Below, piece by piece: positions 23,415-33,851 of a DNA stretch of 64,000 bases. A model generated the notes under the pieces. That model worked only from the letters and a program-made list of their open reading frames with translations. It was not told where the DNA came from and searched no databases. The stretch spans positions 62,001 to 126,000 of the forward strand of contig JAFBJZ010000364.1 of the NCBI GenBank assembly GCA_016785225.1, in the 5' to 3' direction. The first letter of the stretch is position 1. The number at the start of each line of letters is the position of its first letter. Made by a program: the position numbers and the translations under genes. This DNA comes from Psettodes erumei. Lineage: Eukaryota; Chordata; Actinopteri; Pleuronectiformes; Psettodidae.

Positions 23415-24601
23415 ACCCGCCCGAGACTAATTCAAAGGGCTGAGTTGTGACAATATTGGTTAGGGGTGCTCTAACCTCTCGGGTGGGCTTCTTTTGTTTC
23501 AGACACGAGCAGCTTCGGGCCACATAGTGTTCAATGTCCTGTTGCATATAAGGCCAAAAGAAGCATTCTTTTACCAATGACATGGTCCGGTCAACTCCTT
23601 GATGCCCCATGTCATCATGCAGCTCCTTCAAAACAGTTGCCTTATACTTTTCTGGCAGGACAAGCTGTGTTCGTGTAGTTGTTTGCCAACTCAGGATGCC
23701 ATTATCATCTAAGATGAGTTTTTCCCACTCACCCATCAGTCTTCTACTTTGCACACTGAAAGATTTTAACTGTTTGTTGTCAGGTCTCTTATTTAACTCG
23801 GGCATGACACTCGGGCTGATCACTGGGCCGATATTTTTATCTTCCTTCTGAGCTTGACAACTCTCCTCAGGCAGGAGAGGCTGGTGTTTTAACTTACTGA
23901 TGTTTTTGCACTCAGCAGAAAGAGCCATGGACCACACTGCATTAGGGTTTGGGTCCTCAACTGACAGTACTACAGCTTGTACAGAGCGAGATGACATTTC
24001 CTCAGTACAGTTCTCCAACATGGTGTCGATACTCACAGGCATCCTCAAAAGAGTGTCAGCATCAATGTTTTCTCTTCCTGGCCGGTACCTGATGGTAAGG
24101 TGAAAATCTGCTAATTCAGCAACCCACTGACATTCAGTTGCATTTAGTATTGCTGTGGACAAAACATAAGTGAGTGGGTTATTGTCCATGTATACTGTGC
24201 ATGGTGAGCCAATCAAATAGTCCTGGAACTTTTCACACACAGCCCATTTAAGGGCAAGGAACTGTAATTTTCCAGAATGTAGTTGGTAATTCTTCTTGGA
24301 TGTAGTGAGGGTTCGGGATGCATATGCTGTCTCACGCATTTTTCCTTCCTGTTCCTGGTACAAAACCGCCCCCAGACCCAGGTTGGATGCATCTGTGTGG
24401 AGGACAAAAAGGTTTGCTGAAGTCAGGAAAGGCAAGAATTGGTGGCTCCACCAGGTGGTCCAAAAGTTCCTCAAGTGGGTGCTGATGCTTTTCTGTCCAT
24501 ACAATGGGCTGATTGGAGGATGCTCCATTGTTTTTCCTTTTTATCTGTCTTGTCCTTGTACCTGGCTTGTCACACTTTTGTGCATCTGCAGGGGTTTTCA
24601 T
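23185..24601 (-). pseudogene. Ty3/gypsy RNase H and integrase N-terminal half
   Basis: The minus strand encodes VLHTDASNLGLGAVLYQEQE (RNase H start), YMDNNPLTYV, HLTIRYRPGRENIDADTLLR, then LHDDMGHQGVDRTMSLVKEC (integrase zinc-binding region) and VVIDDFSRFAQAYATTSKSA. FELV is followed at once by SGGYEYI, so the short segment that normally holds the first catalytic Asp of the DDE triad appears to be missing. HHDQGGEFQNH carries the second. The frame is open for 447 codons but shifts at both ends (24332-24601 lies in another frame). Confidence 0.88.
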
Positions 24602-24625
24602 GAGGTCGTAGAGAGGGGCAGCAAT

Positions 24626-25922
24626 TCAAGAAAAATCCTTAATATACTGCCGATAATAACTCAGGAGACCCATCATGGTCCTCAATTCTCCCACAGTGGT
24701 TGGCTGCTTGTCTTTCAGAGCTCTGACAGCTAGGGTGTCAGCAGGGTCAATCTTGCTGCCCTCTGATGAAATGACCCATCCAAGATAACGAACCTCTCGC
24801 TGAAACATCTCACATTTGGCTGGCTTCAGCTTTATGCCACGTTCTCTCAATCGCCTCAACACAGTTCTGACATTGTCAACATGGTTTTCAAATGATTGAC
24901 TAAACACCAGTATATTGTCAAGATATGGGATGCAAATCTGATCTCGAATACCCTCCAGACATCCTTCCATGCATTTCTGGAAGGCAGCCGGTGCGTTCAT
25001 CAAGCCAAAGGGATTCGAATCCATTCATTCAAGCCCCAGAGGGGGTTATGAAAGCAATGAGAGGCCAACTCTTCTCCTCCATGAACCCCTGATGATATGC
25101 TTTCCCCTGGTCCAAGAGCGAAAACCATGAGTTGCCACCCAGACCATCCATGATATCCTGCACTCGGGGGATGGGCTGACGGTCTGGTACAGTCTTGCGA
25201 TTTAACTCACGGTAATCTATGCACAAGCGTAAGCTTCCATCTTTTTTCTGGATGCACAGGACTGGGGATGCATAGGGAGAGTTAGATTTGCGCACCCACC
25301 CTTGTGCAATAAGATCATGTACATAGCTTTTCATTTCTTGATAGAGTGGCTTTGGTACAGAGAGGTAAGTTTTGGCCACAGGCTCAGTATCCTTCAGTGA
25401 TATGGAGAGTTGCAGTTTCTCAATACAGCCAATGTCGTCATCAGACCGAGAGAATGAACTTGACTCTTCTCTTAACATTTGTTTAACTATTTCTTTTTTT
25501 GGTGGGCTTAGATGGCCCAAGTCAACTGGGGGATCCCATTCACCACCGGATGTTTGTGCCTTGCTTATTCCCACGTGACTCACTGTTACTGCAGGAGAGT
25601 TAGAGGGTTTTTCGAAGATTGTTGATGCATAAACTGCCTTGACTTGTTGCACTGTCCCAATGACAGTTTTGCCACGGAGTGTTATGTCGTGATCTGTTGG
25701 ATTTTGCACAGCCACAACCACAAATAGCTTTGCCCCTTTTTTCAGTGCCACAAGAGTATCAATGAATTCAAGGCCATCTGGCCACTGTGGATCAACACTA
25801 GGCTCAAAGATCAGTGTTGTGTCATTTTGTAAGGGTGCTGTGAGGACACGACACAACACTTTTACAGATGTGTGTTTGGGGACATGTACTCTCTCTCTGG
25901 TCATCTTAACTAATATACTCAT
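24626..25922 (-). pseudogene. Ty3/gypsy reverse transcriptase
   Basis: 25029-25922 (minus) encodes the linker and first RT blocks: GWVRKSNSPYASPVLCIQKK, LRLCIDYRELNRKTVPDRQP and WFSLLDQGKAYHQGFMEE. 24626-25024 continues with FGLMNAPAAFQKCMEGCLEG, IPYLDNILVFSQSFENHVDN and VRYLGWVISSEGSKIDP. The catalytic box reads YLDN (24914-24925), with Asn in place of the second Asp, which should abolish polymerase activity. A break separates the two halves near 25025. Copying RNA to DNA was its role. Confidence 0.9.
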
Positions 25923-26340
25923 GTGATTGCTGTTCAGCAGTGATTTGTTCTACAAAAATTTCAGCAAGATCCATTCCAAAACCAGGGAAAGCTGCTTGGA
26001 TCGTTTTAATTAGCTGCTGTTTATCAGTGGCGTTATTCTGCTGTAGCTCACTATCAACAATCAGCCCAATAACATTTGAGCCAATAATGGGTCGAGCCAG
26101 GTTATTACCTTTACCAGGGTGGGTAAAGGCAACCTCCGTTGTGGGGACTCCATCTGCAGCTAGTTTAATGCCACCCAATGTACGGCATTTCTTCCTCATT
26201 CGCTGCAATGAGATTCAGAGTGTCATCGGCTTCAATTATTTCAGAAATGTCTCTCAGTGTGACACGTGGTAAGTGCTCTTTTTTCCATTGTTCACTCACT
26301 ACAGTCACTTGTGAGCCGGAGTCCCACAAGGCTCCGGTTT
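25923..26340 (-). pseudogene. Ty3/gypsy retropepsin-like protease region
   Basis: The minus strand encodes GALWDSGSQVTVVSEQWK, with the aspartic protease D-S-G triad at 26315-26323. VTLRDISEIIEADDTLNLIA follows, then RPIIGSNVIGLIVDSELQ and QQLIKTIQAAFPGFGMDLAE. The reading is split over two frames near 26200. The enzyme would have matured Gag-Pol. It follows the MYND finger but in a different frame, consistent with decay or an old frameshift site. Confidence 0.8.
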
Positions 26341-26640
26341 CTGTGGACTACCCAGTGTTCATGTTGACATGCCATGGAGCAGTATAACACACCTTTACAT
26401 GATGCACACTGTCTCAACCTCACATTTCTTCCATGTTCACCACAATGTGTGCAAAGTTGGGGTGCTACTGATGAAGTGGTCACTCCCTGCCCCGCTGGGG
26501 TAACCCTTGCCTGTTTAAAGTATTCCCTCTGGACCGCTCTGCCCTTCCCATCCTGCAACCAACTGCGAAGTGCTCACTACTGCCACACTTGAAGCAGTGG
26601 ATGCAGTTTTCTGTGTTTTCCTGTTGGCAGGCATAGTGTA
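26341..26640 (-). pseudogene. Gag tail: CCHC zinc knuckle plus MYND-type zinc finger
   Basis: On the minus strand about 26550-26640 encodes ACQQENTENCIHC and then CFKCGSSEHFAVGC, a CX2CX4HX4C knuckle. After a frame change, 26341-26453 encodes CTHCGEHGRNVRLRQCASCK, GVLYCSMACQHEHWVVH: C-X2-C, C-X2-C, C-X3-C, H-X3-H spacing as in MYND fingers. MYND domains usually bind proline-rich peptides in host regulators, while CCHC knuckles bind RNA. Their adjacency upstream of the protease suggests that both were parts of this Gag. I believe some fish gypsy proteins carry a MYND finger here, but could not check. Confidence 0.75.
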
Positions 26641-27600
26641 ACCCAGGTTACCAGGCTCTTAATAAGTAAATACAAGTCCAGTCATCATCTAATTAATTGG
26701 AACAATAAGTTAATAAATTCATATGTTGTGTCACATAAATAGATGAGAAAAAAGATAAACAAATAAATAGATTAAAAAGATCGATACACACAAATTCATT
26801 TATCTGTTAAAAAGAGTAGTTATTTTCTTTTCAATGTGGGACAAAAGTGCCTTTCTCAAAGTGATTGTTTCAGGTACATAGTGTTAAAAAAGGGGAATGG
26901 TTTATATGTTTATTAGCCTCACCCTCGCTTGGTGTGTTTTTTTAACGAGTGTCGGTAAAGGAAAAAAAGAGAAAAGGAGGGACATGAATGTAAAGGAGTG
27001 TTCCACCATTTTGTTATTATTGAAAATGTGTTCAGCTAATTCATGGATAGAGAATAATTGGAGAGAAGTTTATTAAGAGACAGTGTTAAAGTTAATGTTA
27101 CAAAATGTGTGTTTATGCATTAATTTAGATTTAAAACTGTACTTTATTTAAATGAACATCACAGTGACTTTTTTTTGTTGTTGTTTGGCCTTTATAGGCC
27201 GGGTCTTTTTCTTTGATGGGAATCCTGTGATGAGATCAACAAGACAACTTTTCTTCCACTGTGGTTTTCTTCATCTCTGTAAGGGAGCCGCAGGGTTGTG
27301 GCGAGCCACCCAACAAAGAGAATCAGAGACCGAATTGCTAAGAGACTGTGGGTTTTTTTTCATTGTGATTGACATTTTACTGTGTGCGCTACACCGAAAT
27401 ATTATTTCTTCTATGTTCCTTTTTTTTGTTATTGCAATATAATATAACACACGTAACCAAAAACCTACCTGTGGTCGTGATCTCCTTTACTCTGCTCACT
27501 CAATGCTCATTTCCGATGCCCCTTTCTCCTTTATGTCAGTCTAGTCTTCTGAGCCACTGGTCCATAGGATAACTTAGTGAACATTGATGGATAAATATTC
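26641..27600. other. Interruption (about 0.95 kb) between gypsy capsid and zinc fingers
   Basis: Gag coding stops near 27630 and resumes at 26640. The stretch between begins TGTAACCCAGGTTACC and is A/T-rich with no protein motif. The flanks CATAG (before) and CATAG (in CCATAGG near 27562) could be a target duplication, which would make this a solo LTR or small transposon, but the inner ends do not form clear terminal repeats. Confidence 0.4.
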
Positions 27601-27629
27601 TGAATCTCCCAGCCTTTATCACCACGCTG

Positions 27630-29112
27630 TTAGAGCTGAGGTAGGTTACAACAGCATCTCCTCCTGTGTCTCAGCATAGGTGTGGGAATACATTGCTGAT
27701 TGCCAAACATTTGGTTGAGTTGAGGGTGGGCATTTTGTGGAACAGGAGCTGGAGCAGCCCAGTGCCGCTGTGGTGGGTTACAGTAAGCAGGAGTTGGTGC
27801 TTGTTTATATGAAGTACAGTCAGGTGTGGGTACTGAGTCTGGGTGCTGCCTGGGTAGGTAAGAGGGCCGCTGCATAGATTCTTTGATGGAAGCTACTTCA
27901 GCTTTGAGGTCCTTTAAGACAGACATGTTAGCTTTCATCTCCTGCAGTTCTGAGAGGATTTCAGTTTGGTTCTTACCATTACCCGGTTGACATGCTTTCT
28001 CCTTCTTCTCAGTAGGAGTGTGGTCAGACTGAGCAGAGTGAATAGCTACAGGTCGCTGTGGTGTTGTCATTTTTTTCTTGTCTTGCCTCTCGTTTTCATA
28101 GGCACATGTAATATTCAGTCTTTCCAACAGAAGTTCATCGGAGACACCAGCTTGCTCCAGATATGGCTGGAGATCCTGTTTAATATTAGCATTCTGCAAA
28201 TCAGTCATAATTGAGTGAAGAAACATGTTCTGTACTAGCACTGGATCATATCTTAGGCCTGATTCTGATTCTTGTGAGGCAAAAAGAATCTTCTGCCTTA
28301 GATCTACAGCACGGATGAGGAAGTTTTGTGGTGTCTCTTTTGTACCCTGAACTTCAGATGACAGCTGTTTATACAAATCTGTTGCGCTCCTTTCTTGGTA
28401 ATGACAACAGAGTATTCTTCTCAGTGTTGGCAGGGTGAGATCACTTTTCCCCTCCAAGTAACTGCGTAACCACATCCCCGGAGCAATGTTTCTTATGACA
28501 GCTTCCACAATTTCAGTCTCAGGCAAGTCCTTGGAGAGGCCAGTTTAGATCTGCTGTGCTAAACTGGAAAATGTGAGGCGGTCCTTTTGTCCTGGTTCTC
28601 CAATTTGTCCAGATATTTTAAATTCTTTGTGCCAGAGGAGAGGGGCGTGACCAGGACCCATAGCAGAAGCTGGCACTTGGCGAATGACTGTGGTGACCTG
28701 AGCCTTGTGTTCAATTCCTTTGTAAGCACTCCCTATAGAGGGCAGTGGCTGTGGCTGAGAGGGGCTGTTTTCTTGTGGGATGTTGTCTTGAACCAGTGCC
28801 TGTCCATTTGGCTCTTCACTTAATGCTTGAGACTCAGGTGAGTGTTCAGCCCAAGCTACCTCACTTATTTTGTCTTTAAAGAAGAGGAGCTCTGCCATTC
28901 CCATATCTTCAAGTTCCTGCAACTCCTCCCTCTGCAGATAATTGCTTATCATTGTGATCAATGCTGCCCTGTTCTTTCCTGCCACATTTCCCAATCCTAT
29001 TCCAGTAGTACTGAGATCGCTACACAACCTCTTTAGACTGTCTGATGGCAATTTACACAAAAGTCCAAAAGTCCATTATTTCCAACTGTAGTGTCTCTAT
29101 CTCTGACTCCAT
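27630..29112 (-). pseudogene. Ty3/gypsy Gag (capsid region)
   Basis: The likely start is the minus-strand ATG at 29112, giving MESEIETLQLEIMDF; a frame change soon after leads into LPSDSLKRLCSDLSTTG. The capsid part contains IAPGMWLRSYLEGKSD, RSATDLYKQLSSEVQGTKET, PQNFLIRAVDLRQKILF and NMFLHSIMTDLQN, typical of the retrotransposon Gag fold, then a coiled-coil-like stretch and a Pro/Gln-rich tail. A TAA stop at 28545-28547 lies in the same frame as the flanking halves. Capsid assembly was its role. Confidence 0.8.
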
Positions 29113-29544
29113 TGTCCTTGTGGCAACAGCTCAGTGTCCTATAGCAGTAGTCGGTTGTGTGTTACCTTGGCAATAGCACTCCTGGTACCTTAGGTCCACC
29201 TCAGATTGCTTATGCTCTTAGGAACAGACACTTAAACCACCACAGCTGTGAACCACTGGATGCTGCCTTGCCTGGGTAATTTGAAGGGGACTGGATGAGA
29301 GCTGGGGACGTTCAATGCTGGCACAAGTCAAACCTTGTCTCACCCAATCCCAGCGGTGCCTCCAGAAATGTGTGTTGTTGGATGGGTGTGAACGTGTCTC
29401 TGTGTATGTGTGTGTATGTTGGTTGTGTGTGTCTGTGTTTGTGTGTGTTGTTGGATGGGTGTGGGACCGTCACAGTGTGTGTTGGTGTGTGCGTATGCGT
29501 TAGTGTGTCTGTGTGTTGTTGTTGGATGGGTGTGCCAGTGTCAA

Positions 29545-29588
<44 letters not shown>

Positions 29589-29834
29589 ACAAAAATTTGT
29601 GTGACAAGAAGAAGAGAGAGGCTGAAAGTTAGAGTGCGTGATGTCATCAGTTATGTCACCCACTCTAGCCAACGCAATATACACCCATTATAAATGTTTT
29701 GATATAATGTGTGGCACTTTTCTCAAAGCTGCGGGACGAGTTAGCGGACAAAGTTTTTTGATATAAGAATAATAAACGCGCACGACAGTAATATATGCAT
29801 TGCTTGCTGGTGCGTTGCAAGCATGCACATAATT
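29113..29834. other. Gypsy leader and GT-rich block; 5' LTR not identified
   Basis: 29113-29310 is the 5' untranslated leader of the gypsy element. 29365-29587 is GT-rich with TTGGATGGGTGTG units and a pure (GT)n run at about 29548-29586, similar to 21030-21235. I see no primer-binding site or clear LTR. Confidence 0.5.
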
Positions 29835-30373
29835 ACTTTAAAGAGAGGTGATCCTAGTCATTTTTAGGACTCTTTGCAATTGTAAAAAGAATTTTGTGTG
29901 CTATAACATCTAAAGAAAATATTCTCACAGGTTGCTCTAATCCCCAAGTTTTTAAAACAGATCCTTAGGACCTAACAAGGTCTTTAAATTATACCTAGTG
30001 ATTCACCAAGAGCCCAAAGCATGAGAAGAGCGCTGTCGTTAACAGACGTGACTGAGGTTGTGCAACACCCAAACTGTCGAGGGCTGATCAGGGTGTGGCT
30101 CATACTTAGTGGAAGTAGGATAGGTGTCTGGATGAAGGCAGTGAGTGGGTAGGCGAGTCTCTTCACAACAGTCCAGTAAATATTCTTCCTCTCTCTTAAT
30201 ATCTTCAAAAGTTAACGAGTAGAATCCCTTGTTGTAGATATTAAACATAGGGGCTGGTCTGACTTTAGTTGTTAATTAACCTAGGAAGTGGAGAAGAGTC
30301 TTTTAATAGATTAAATGCTGGATCAGGATTAATATCCACCTGTATTGGGGAAGTTAAGACCTGCGGTTTCGAC
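29835..30373 (+). repeat. LTR family X, right half of a split copy
   Basis: Matches the right half of the intact copy at 60519-61708: CACAGGTTGCTCTAATC, CCTTAGGACCTAACAA, TTTACCAAGAGCCC-like, GCTGGATCAGGATTAATATCCACCTGTATTG and the final TTTCGACA. It starts where the left half (19934-20560) stops, so the two would form one LTR without the 9.3 kb between them. Confidence 0.7.
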
Positions 30374-30573
30374 AAGAGGAGGACCGCGGTGCAGAGCTGC
30401 AATGTGTTTGTCATTGTTCCACTCAAGACACTTGACAGTCATTTACTTTTGCTTTTTGCCTTTTGCCATGTGTTGAGTAGACCCACAACACGTGTAATAG
30501 ATGTGATTCTCTCTGAGGTATGATTTGCACTCTTCTAAAGTTTTGTTTCTCAAGAGCTTGCACTTTCAGTGGG
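30374..30573. other. Short unassigned spacer
   Basis: 200 bp between the family-X LTR end and the ERV1 5' LTR. Nothing recognised. Confidence 0.4.
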
Positions 30574-31027
30574 TGAGGCTGGAAATTTAATCATTATATT
30601 TCGATGTGCTGGTTGATGTGATAAGGCTGCATTCTTGGTGTGACCCCAGAAGAACATGGAGCCTTGAAAGAACAGGTTGACCTGGGTCACCCTGTCTCTG
30701 TACCAAAACGAAAACAGTATGGACATGTGAAAGGCGAAGATGATGCACGTGAGGATGGTTATGAAACTCACGTCAAAGGGGCGTAATGCAAGATAAGACA
30801 ATACGGTATAAGGGAAATGAAGAGTTGATGAACATAGGATTGGAGAAGGTGATGCTTTCTGTGTGTAAGAACTCAATAAATACGGTACGGGACTTGGGTG
30901 GGGCGGACTCCCTCGCATGAATTCTGAGGAGCCCGCTCTGCGCAGAGCTTGACCTGAAAAAACTGACTGACTCCACTCTTTAATTTTTTTTCGAACCCCA
31001 TTGAGTAGATAGAAATATTCCATGACA
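30574..31027 (+). repeat. ERV1 5' LTR
   Basis: Begins TGAGGCTGGAAATTTAATC and shares about 190 bp with the truncated 3' copy at 36011-36200 (TGTAGTGGGAAATTTAATC...GGATGGTTATGAAA). AATAAA lies at about 30876 and the end reads ATGACA at 31027, four bases before the primer site. Length about 454 bp. It would drive and terminate proviral transcription. Confidence 0.85.
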
Positions 31028-31031
31028 AACT

Positions 31032-31049
31032 TGGCGTCACGAACAGGAT
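31032..31049 (+). promoter_or_regulatory. ERV1 primer-binding site
   Basis: TGGCGTCACGAACAGGAT follows the 5' LTR after four bases. The complement of its first 12 bases would be a tRNA 3' end with G as discriminator base, which fits a tRNA-Ser type, but I could not check a fish tRNA set. It differs from the proline primer site of ERV2. Confidence 0.7.
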
Positions 31050-31474
31050 CCCTCGGGTGATCGTCCGGGCTCCTGAGGACAGCGGTGACTGGCCATCTGG
31101 AGAAAATTTAGTTTCTTCCACCTCCACCTCTGCTGCTGATTAAGAGACGGGAGGGCTGTTGGTCAGGAGGACCGGGCCGTCCCCCGCAGGGATCCAACGA
31201 ACCATTTTCCACGGGATTGGCAAAGACTACAGCCTTCAGCTTGGTGACATAAATTTCTAATAATTACGTTGGGTGCTTGTGCCTATGATAAGAAGCTAAA
31301 AAAAAAAAAAAAAAAAAAAAAAGGGAATAGTATACGCGTCTGGGACCGTTGGTGAAGAGAACCGCGAGGTGTTTATTGTTGTTTAACCTCGATACTACAA
31401 AAAGAACCACAATTCGCGGAGACGTCCACGTCTAAGATAAGGAACTGTGCGAAGACACAGACCATGTAAATAAA
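31050..31474 (+). other. ERV1 leader with A24 run
   Basis: Untranslated leader between primer site and gag. It carries a homopolymer of about 24 A at 31299-31322, unusual for a retroviral leader, perhaps a small poly(A)-tailed insertion or slippage. No coding motif. Confidence 0.6.
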
Positions 31475-32070
31475 ATGGGAAATAGGACAAGTCACGATGG
31501 TGGGCCCTACAGCGGGAGGGGCCATAGTTGAAATAATGAAGGCTAAATACACACCTGTAAATCTGAAGCAAAAGCAAGAGTTGCATGCCGAGACAAAGCA
31601 ACCTGATCCAGCGCCACGAGCTTCCTCTATTTATCCGTCTCTTACGGGACACGGGGGTCCTCTCCTCAACACCCCCTGGCAGCCTCCACCCCCGGCACGA
31701 CCACCCCCGTATCAGCCCGACTCCTCGTCCGGGAAGAGTGTCCCTGCTAGCGCACCTCCACTCTCACAGGAGCAGCAAGGAATCGTCATGAGGGCCAGCC
31801 CTTCCAGAAGAGAGAGGCGCAGCGGAGGGGCCGACGGTCCCTTGAGACACGACCGGGATGGGGTTGGACGATTTCTCTCCCATTCAAACCAGATCAAAAA
31901 ATATGGGGATTGTGTATACGGCCCCAATGATTCAGGTGATGGGGCCACAGGGGCCCAGGTTGTGTTTAGACCATGGACTGATACAGATATGAAGGAGGCT
32001 TTAAAGCATCTACCCGAGCCCGGGGCATCGGGAGTGAAGTTTGCTGATGCTTTCAGTGATTTCTGTAGAG
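31475..32070 (+). pseudogene. ERV1 gag, 5' part only
   Basis: An ATG at 31475 gives MGNRTSHDGG, with Gly2 suitable for myristoylation as in gammaretroviral Gag, but that frame stops within 20 codons. The main frame, open from 31497, carries a Pro-rich matrix/p12-like part (WQPPPPARPPPYQP, including PPPY, a late-domain motif) and the capsid start VVFRPWTDTDMKEALKHLPE. It ends in LINE sequence at about 32070, so most of capsid and nucleocapsid is missing. A one-base shift near the start and the truncation make it a pseudogene. Confidence 0.75.
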
Positions 32071-33063
32071 GACCCTGGACCTGCTGTATGCTAACGTGAA
32101 GGATGCTTACAACTCTCTCTCCCTCCCCCACTGGGCAGATCAGACCATAATTTAGTGCACCTCAGACCCTCTTATTTGCCTCTGGTGATGAGCCAGCCTG
32201 TGACCACAAGGACAGTAAGGAGGTGGTCAGAGGAGGCTTACGAGACACTTCAGGGGTGTTTTGAGGCCACGGACTGGCAGGCACTCTGTGAGCCGAACGG
32301 AGAGGACATAGACGGGCTCACAGAGTGTATCACTGATTACATCAACTTCTGTGTCGACTCCATTGTTCCGACAGAGACAATCAACTGTTACCCCAACAAT
32401 AAGCCGTGGGTAACTAAGGACATTAAAGCCACCCTGAACGAAAAGAAGAGGGCTTTCAGGGCGGGAAACAAAGAGGAGGTGAGAACCGTCCAGAGAAGCC
32501 TGAGGAACAAAATCAGAGAGGCTAAGGAGGAGTACAGAAAAAAGCTGGAGCGTAAACTCCAACAGAATAACACCAGGGAGGTCTGGAGGGGGATGAAGAC
32601 GATCACTGGCCTTAGGCCAGTTAGATATAGTGGAACTGAAGGCAGCGTGGAATGGGCCAATGAACTCAATCTGTTCTTTAACAGATTTGACACAGCGGCC
32701 CCTACACCCCCCACTGACACCGCCATCAACTCCCCCACCAACACCTCTATTGTTTGGCCTATAACAATGGCTACTCCTCCCCCCTGATTGCCTCTCATCT
32801 CCTGGCAAAGACCCTTCTATCACCTCCACCTCCACCTCCACCCCCACCGTTTCAACCCCCCTACAGTGATCATTACGGCAGAGGACGTTAGAAGACAGCT
32901 GGAGAAACTTCACTCAGGCAAGGCTGCTGGCCCTGACGGTGTCAGCCCCGGGTGCTCAGAGCCTGCGCTACCCAGCTCTGTGGAGTTCTTCAACATGTCT
33001 TCAATAAGAGCCTGAGCCTGCAGAGAGTCCCTGTGGTGTGGAAGACGTCCTGTGTTGTTCCTG
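32071..33063 (+). mobile_element. CR1/L2-group LINE internal fragment inside ERV1
   Basis: Plus-strand ORF2 sequence from the end of the endonuclease (LDLLYANVKDAYNSLSLPHW, SDHNLVHLRPSYLPLV) through NKPWVTKDIKATLNEKKRAF, TREVWRGMKTITGL, WANELNLFFNRFD to KAAGPDGVSPG and VVWKTSCVV. It has neither the 5' nor the 3' end of a LINE. It replaces the rest of ERV1 gag and all of pol up to mid-integrase, so an insertion followed by a deletion spanning its right edge is the simplest account. Frame breaks occur near 32130 and 32780. Confidence 0.85.
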
Positions 33064-33837
33064 TCATTGTTTGGTAATGGTGGACATGTGGTCAAAGTGG
33101 GTGGAAGTGTTTCCGGCTAAACGACAGACTGCCAGTGTTGTGGCGAAAGCGTTGCTGACTGAAATAATACCTCGATGGGGTATTCCGAGTCGGATATCAA
33201 GTGACAATGGCAGCCATTTTGTGAATGAGGCTTTGGAACAGGTGGGATCCTATCTGGGGATTGATATGAGGACCCATTGCGCATATCATCCTGCAAGTGG
33301 GGGAGCAGTGGAAAGGGAGAATGGTACATTAAAGACCAAGCTAGTCAAGTGCTGTGAAGACACTGGCCTGCCCTGGACGAAGGCGATTCCTTTGGTGGTA
33401 ATGTATATGAGGATGAGGAGGAGAGCACGAACCAACCTCTCTCCTTACGAGATTTTGTTTGCTACGCCACCACATGTGGGGATAAGTCCCCCAACTTCTC
33501 CGCCTCCTAGTACCACACTGTGTGATCATGATATGCTGACGTACTGCATTAACCTGTCATCTACTCTATCCTCTATAAGACAGCAGGTGGTGGCTGCCCT
33601 GCCAAAACCAGCATCCACGCCACTCCACACTTTGAAGCCAGGAGAATACGTGGTGGTAAAGGACTTCCAGAGGAAGCACTGGCAGGCCAAACGGTGGCAG
33701 GGCCCCTTCCAGGTGCTGTTGGTAACTCACACCGCCGTCTAGGTAGCTGAACGAGCCACCTGGATACACGCCAGCCATTGCAGAAGGGTACCCGCACCCG
33801 TTGGCGACGACGACGCCCCGGAGCCATAGACGAGCTA
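33064..33837 (+). pseudogene. ERV1 integrase (gammaretrovirus-like), partial
   Basis: The frame running to 33742 carries VDMWSKWVEVFPAKRQ (first catalytic Asp), RISSDNGSHF (second Asp) and YHPASGGAVERENGTL (Glu), so the DDE triad is present. The C-terminal part has LKPGEYVVVKDFQRKHW and WQGPFQVLLVTHTAV. A TAG at 33740-33742 interrupts the tail, which continues in frame with ATWIHASHCRRVPAP, a usual gammaretroviral integrase ending. The N-terminal zinc domain is lost to the LINE junction. It overlaps the start region of env, as in related proviruses. Confidence 0.85.
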
Positions 33838-33851
33838 CTGTGAAGAGCAGC

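Noticed and set aside
30550..31023. 157-codon minus-strand frame
   Set aside because: It lies antisense across the ERV1 5' LTR and has no family similarity.
33038..33742. Single 234-codon gene starting MEDVLCCSCHCL
   Set aside because: The first codons derive from LINE sequence in another frame; the frame is an accidental fusion at a deletion junction into ERV1 integrase.
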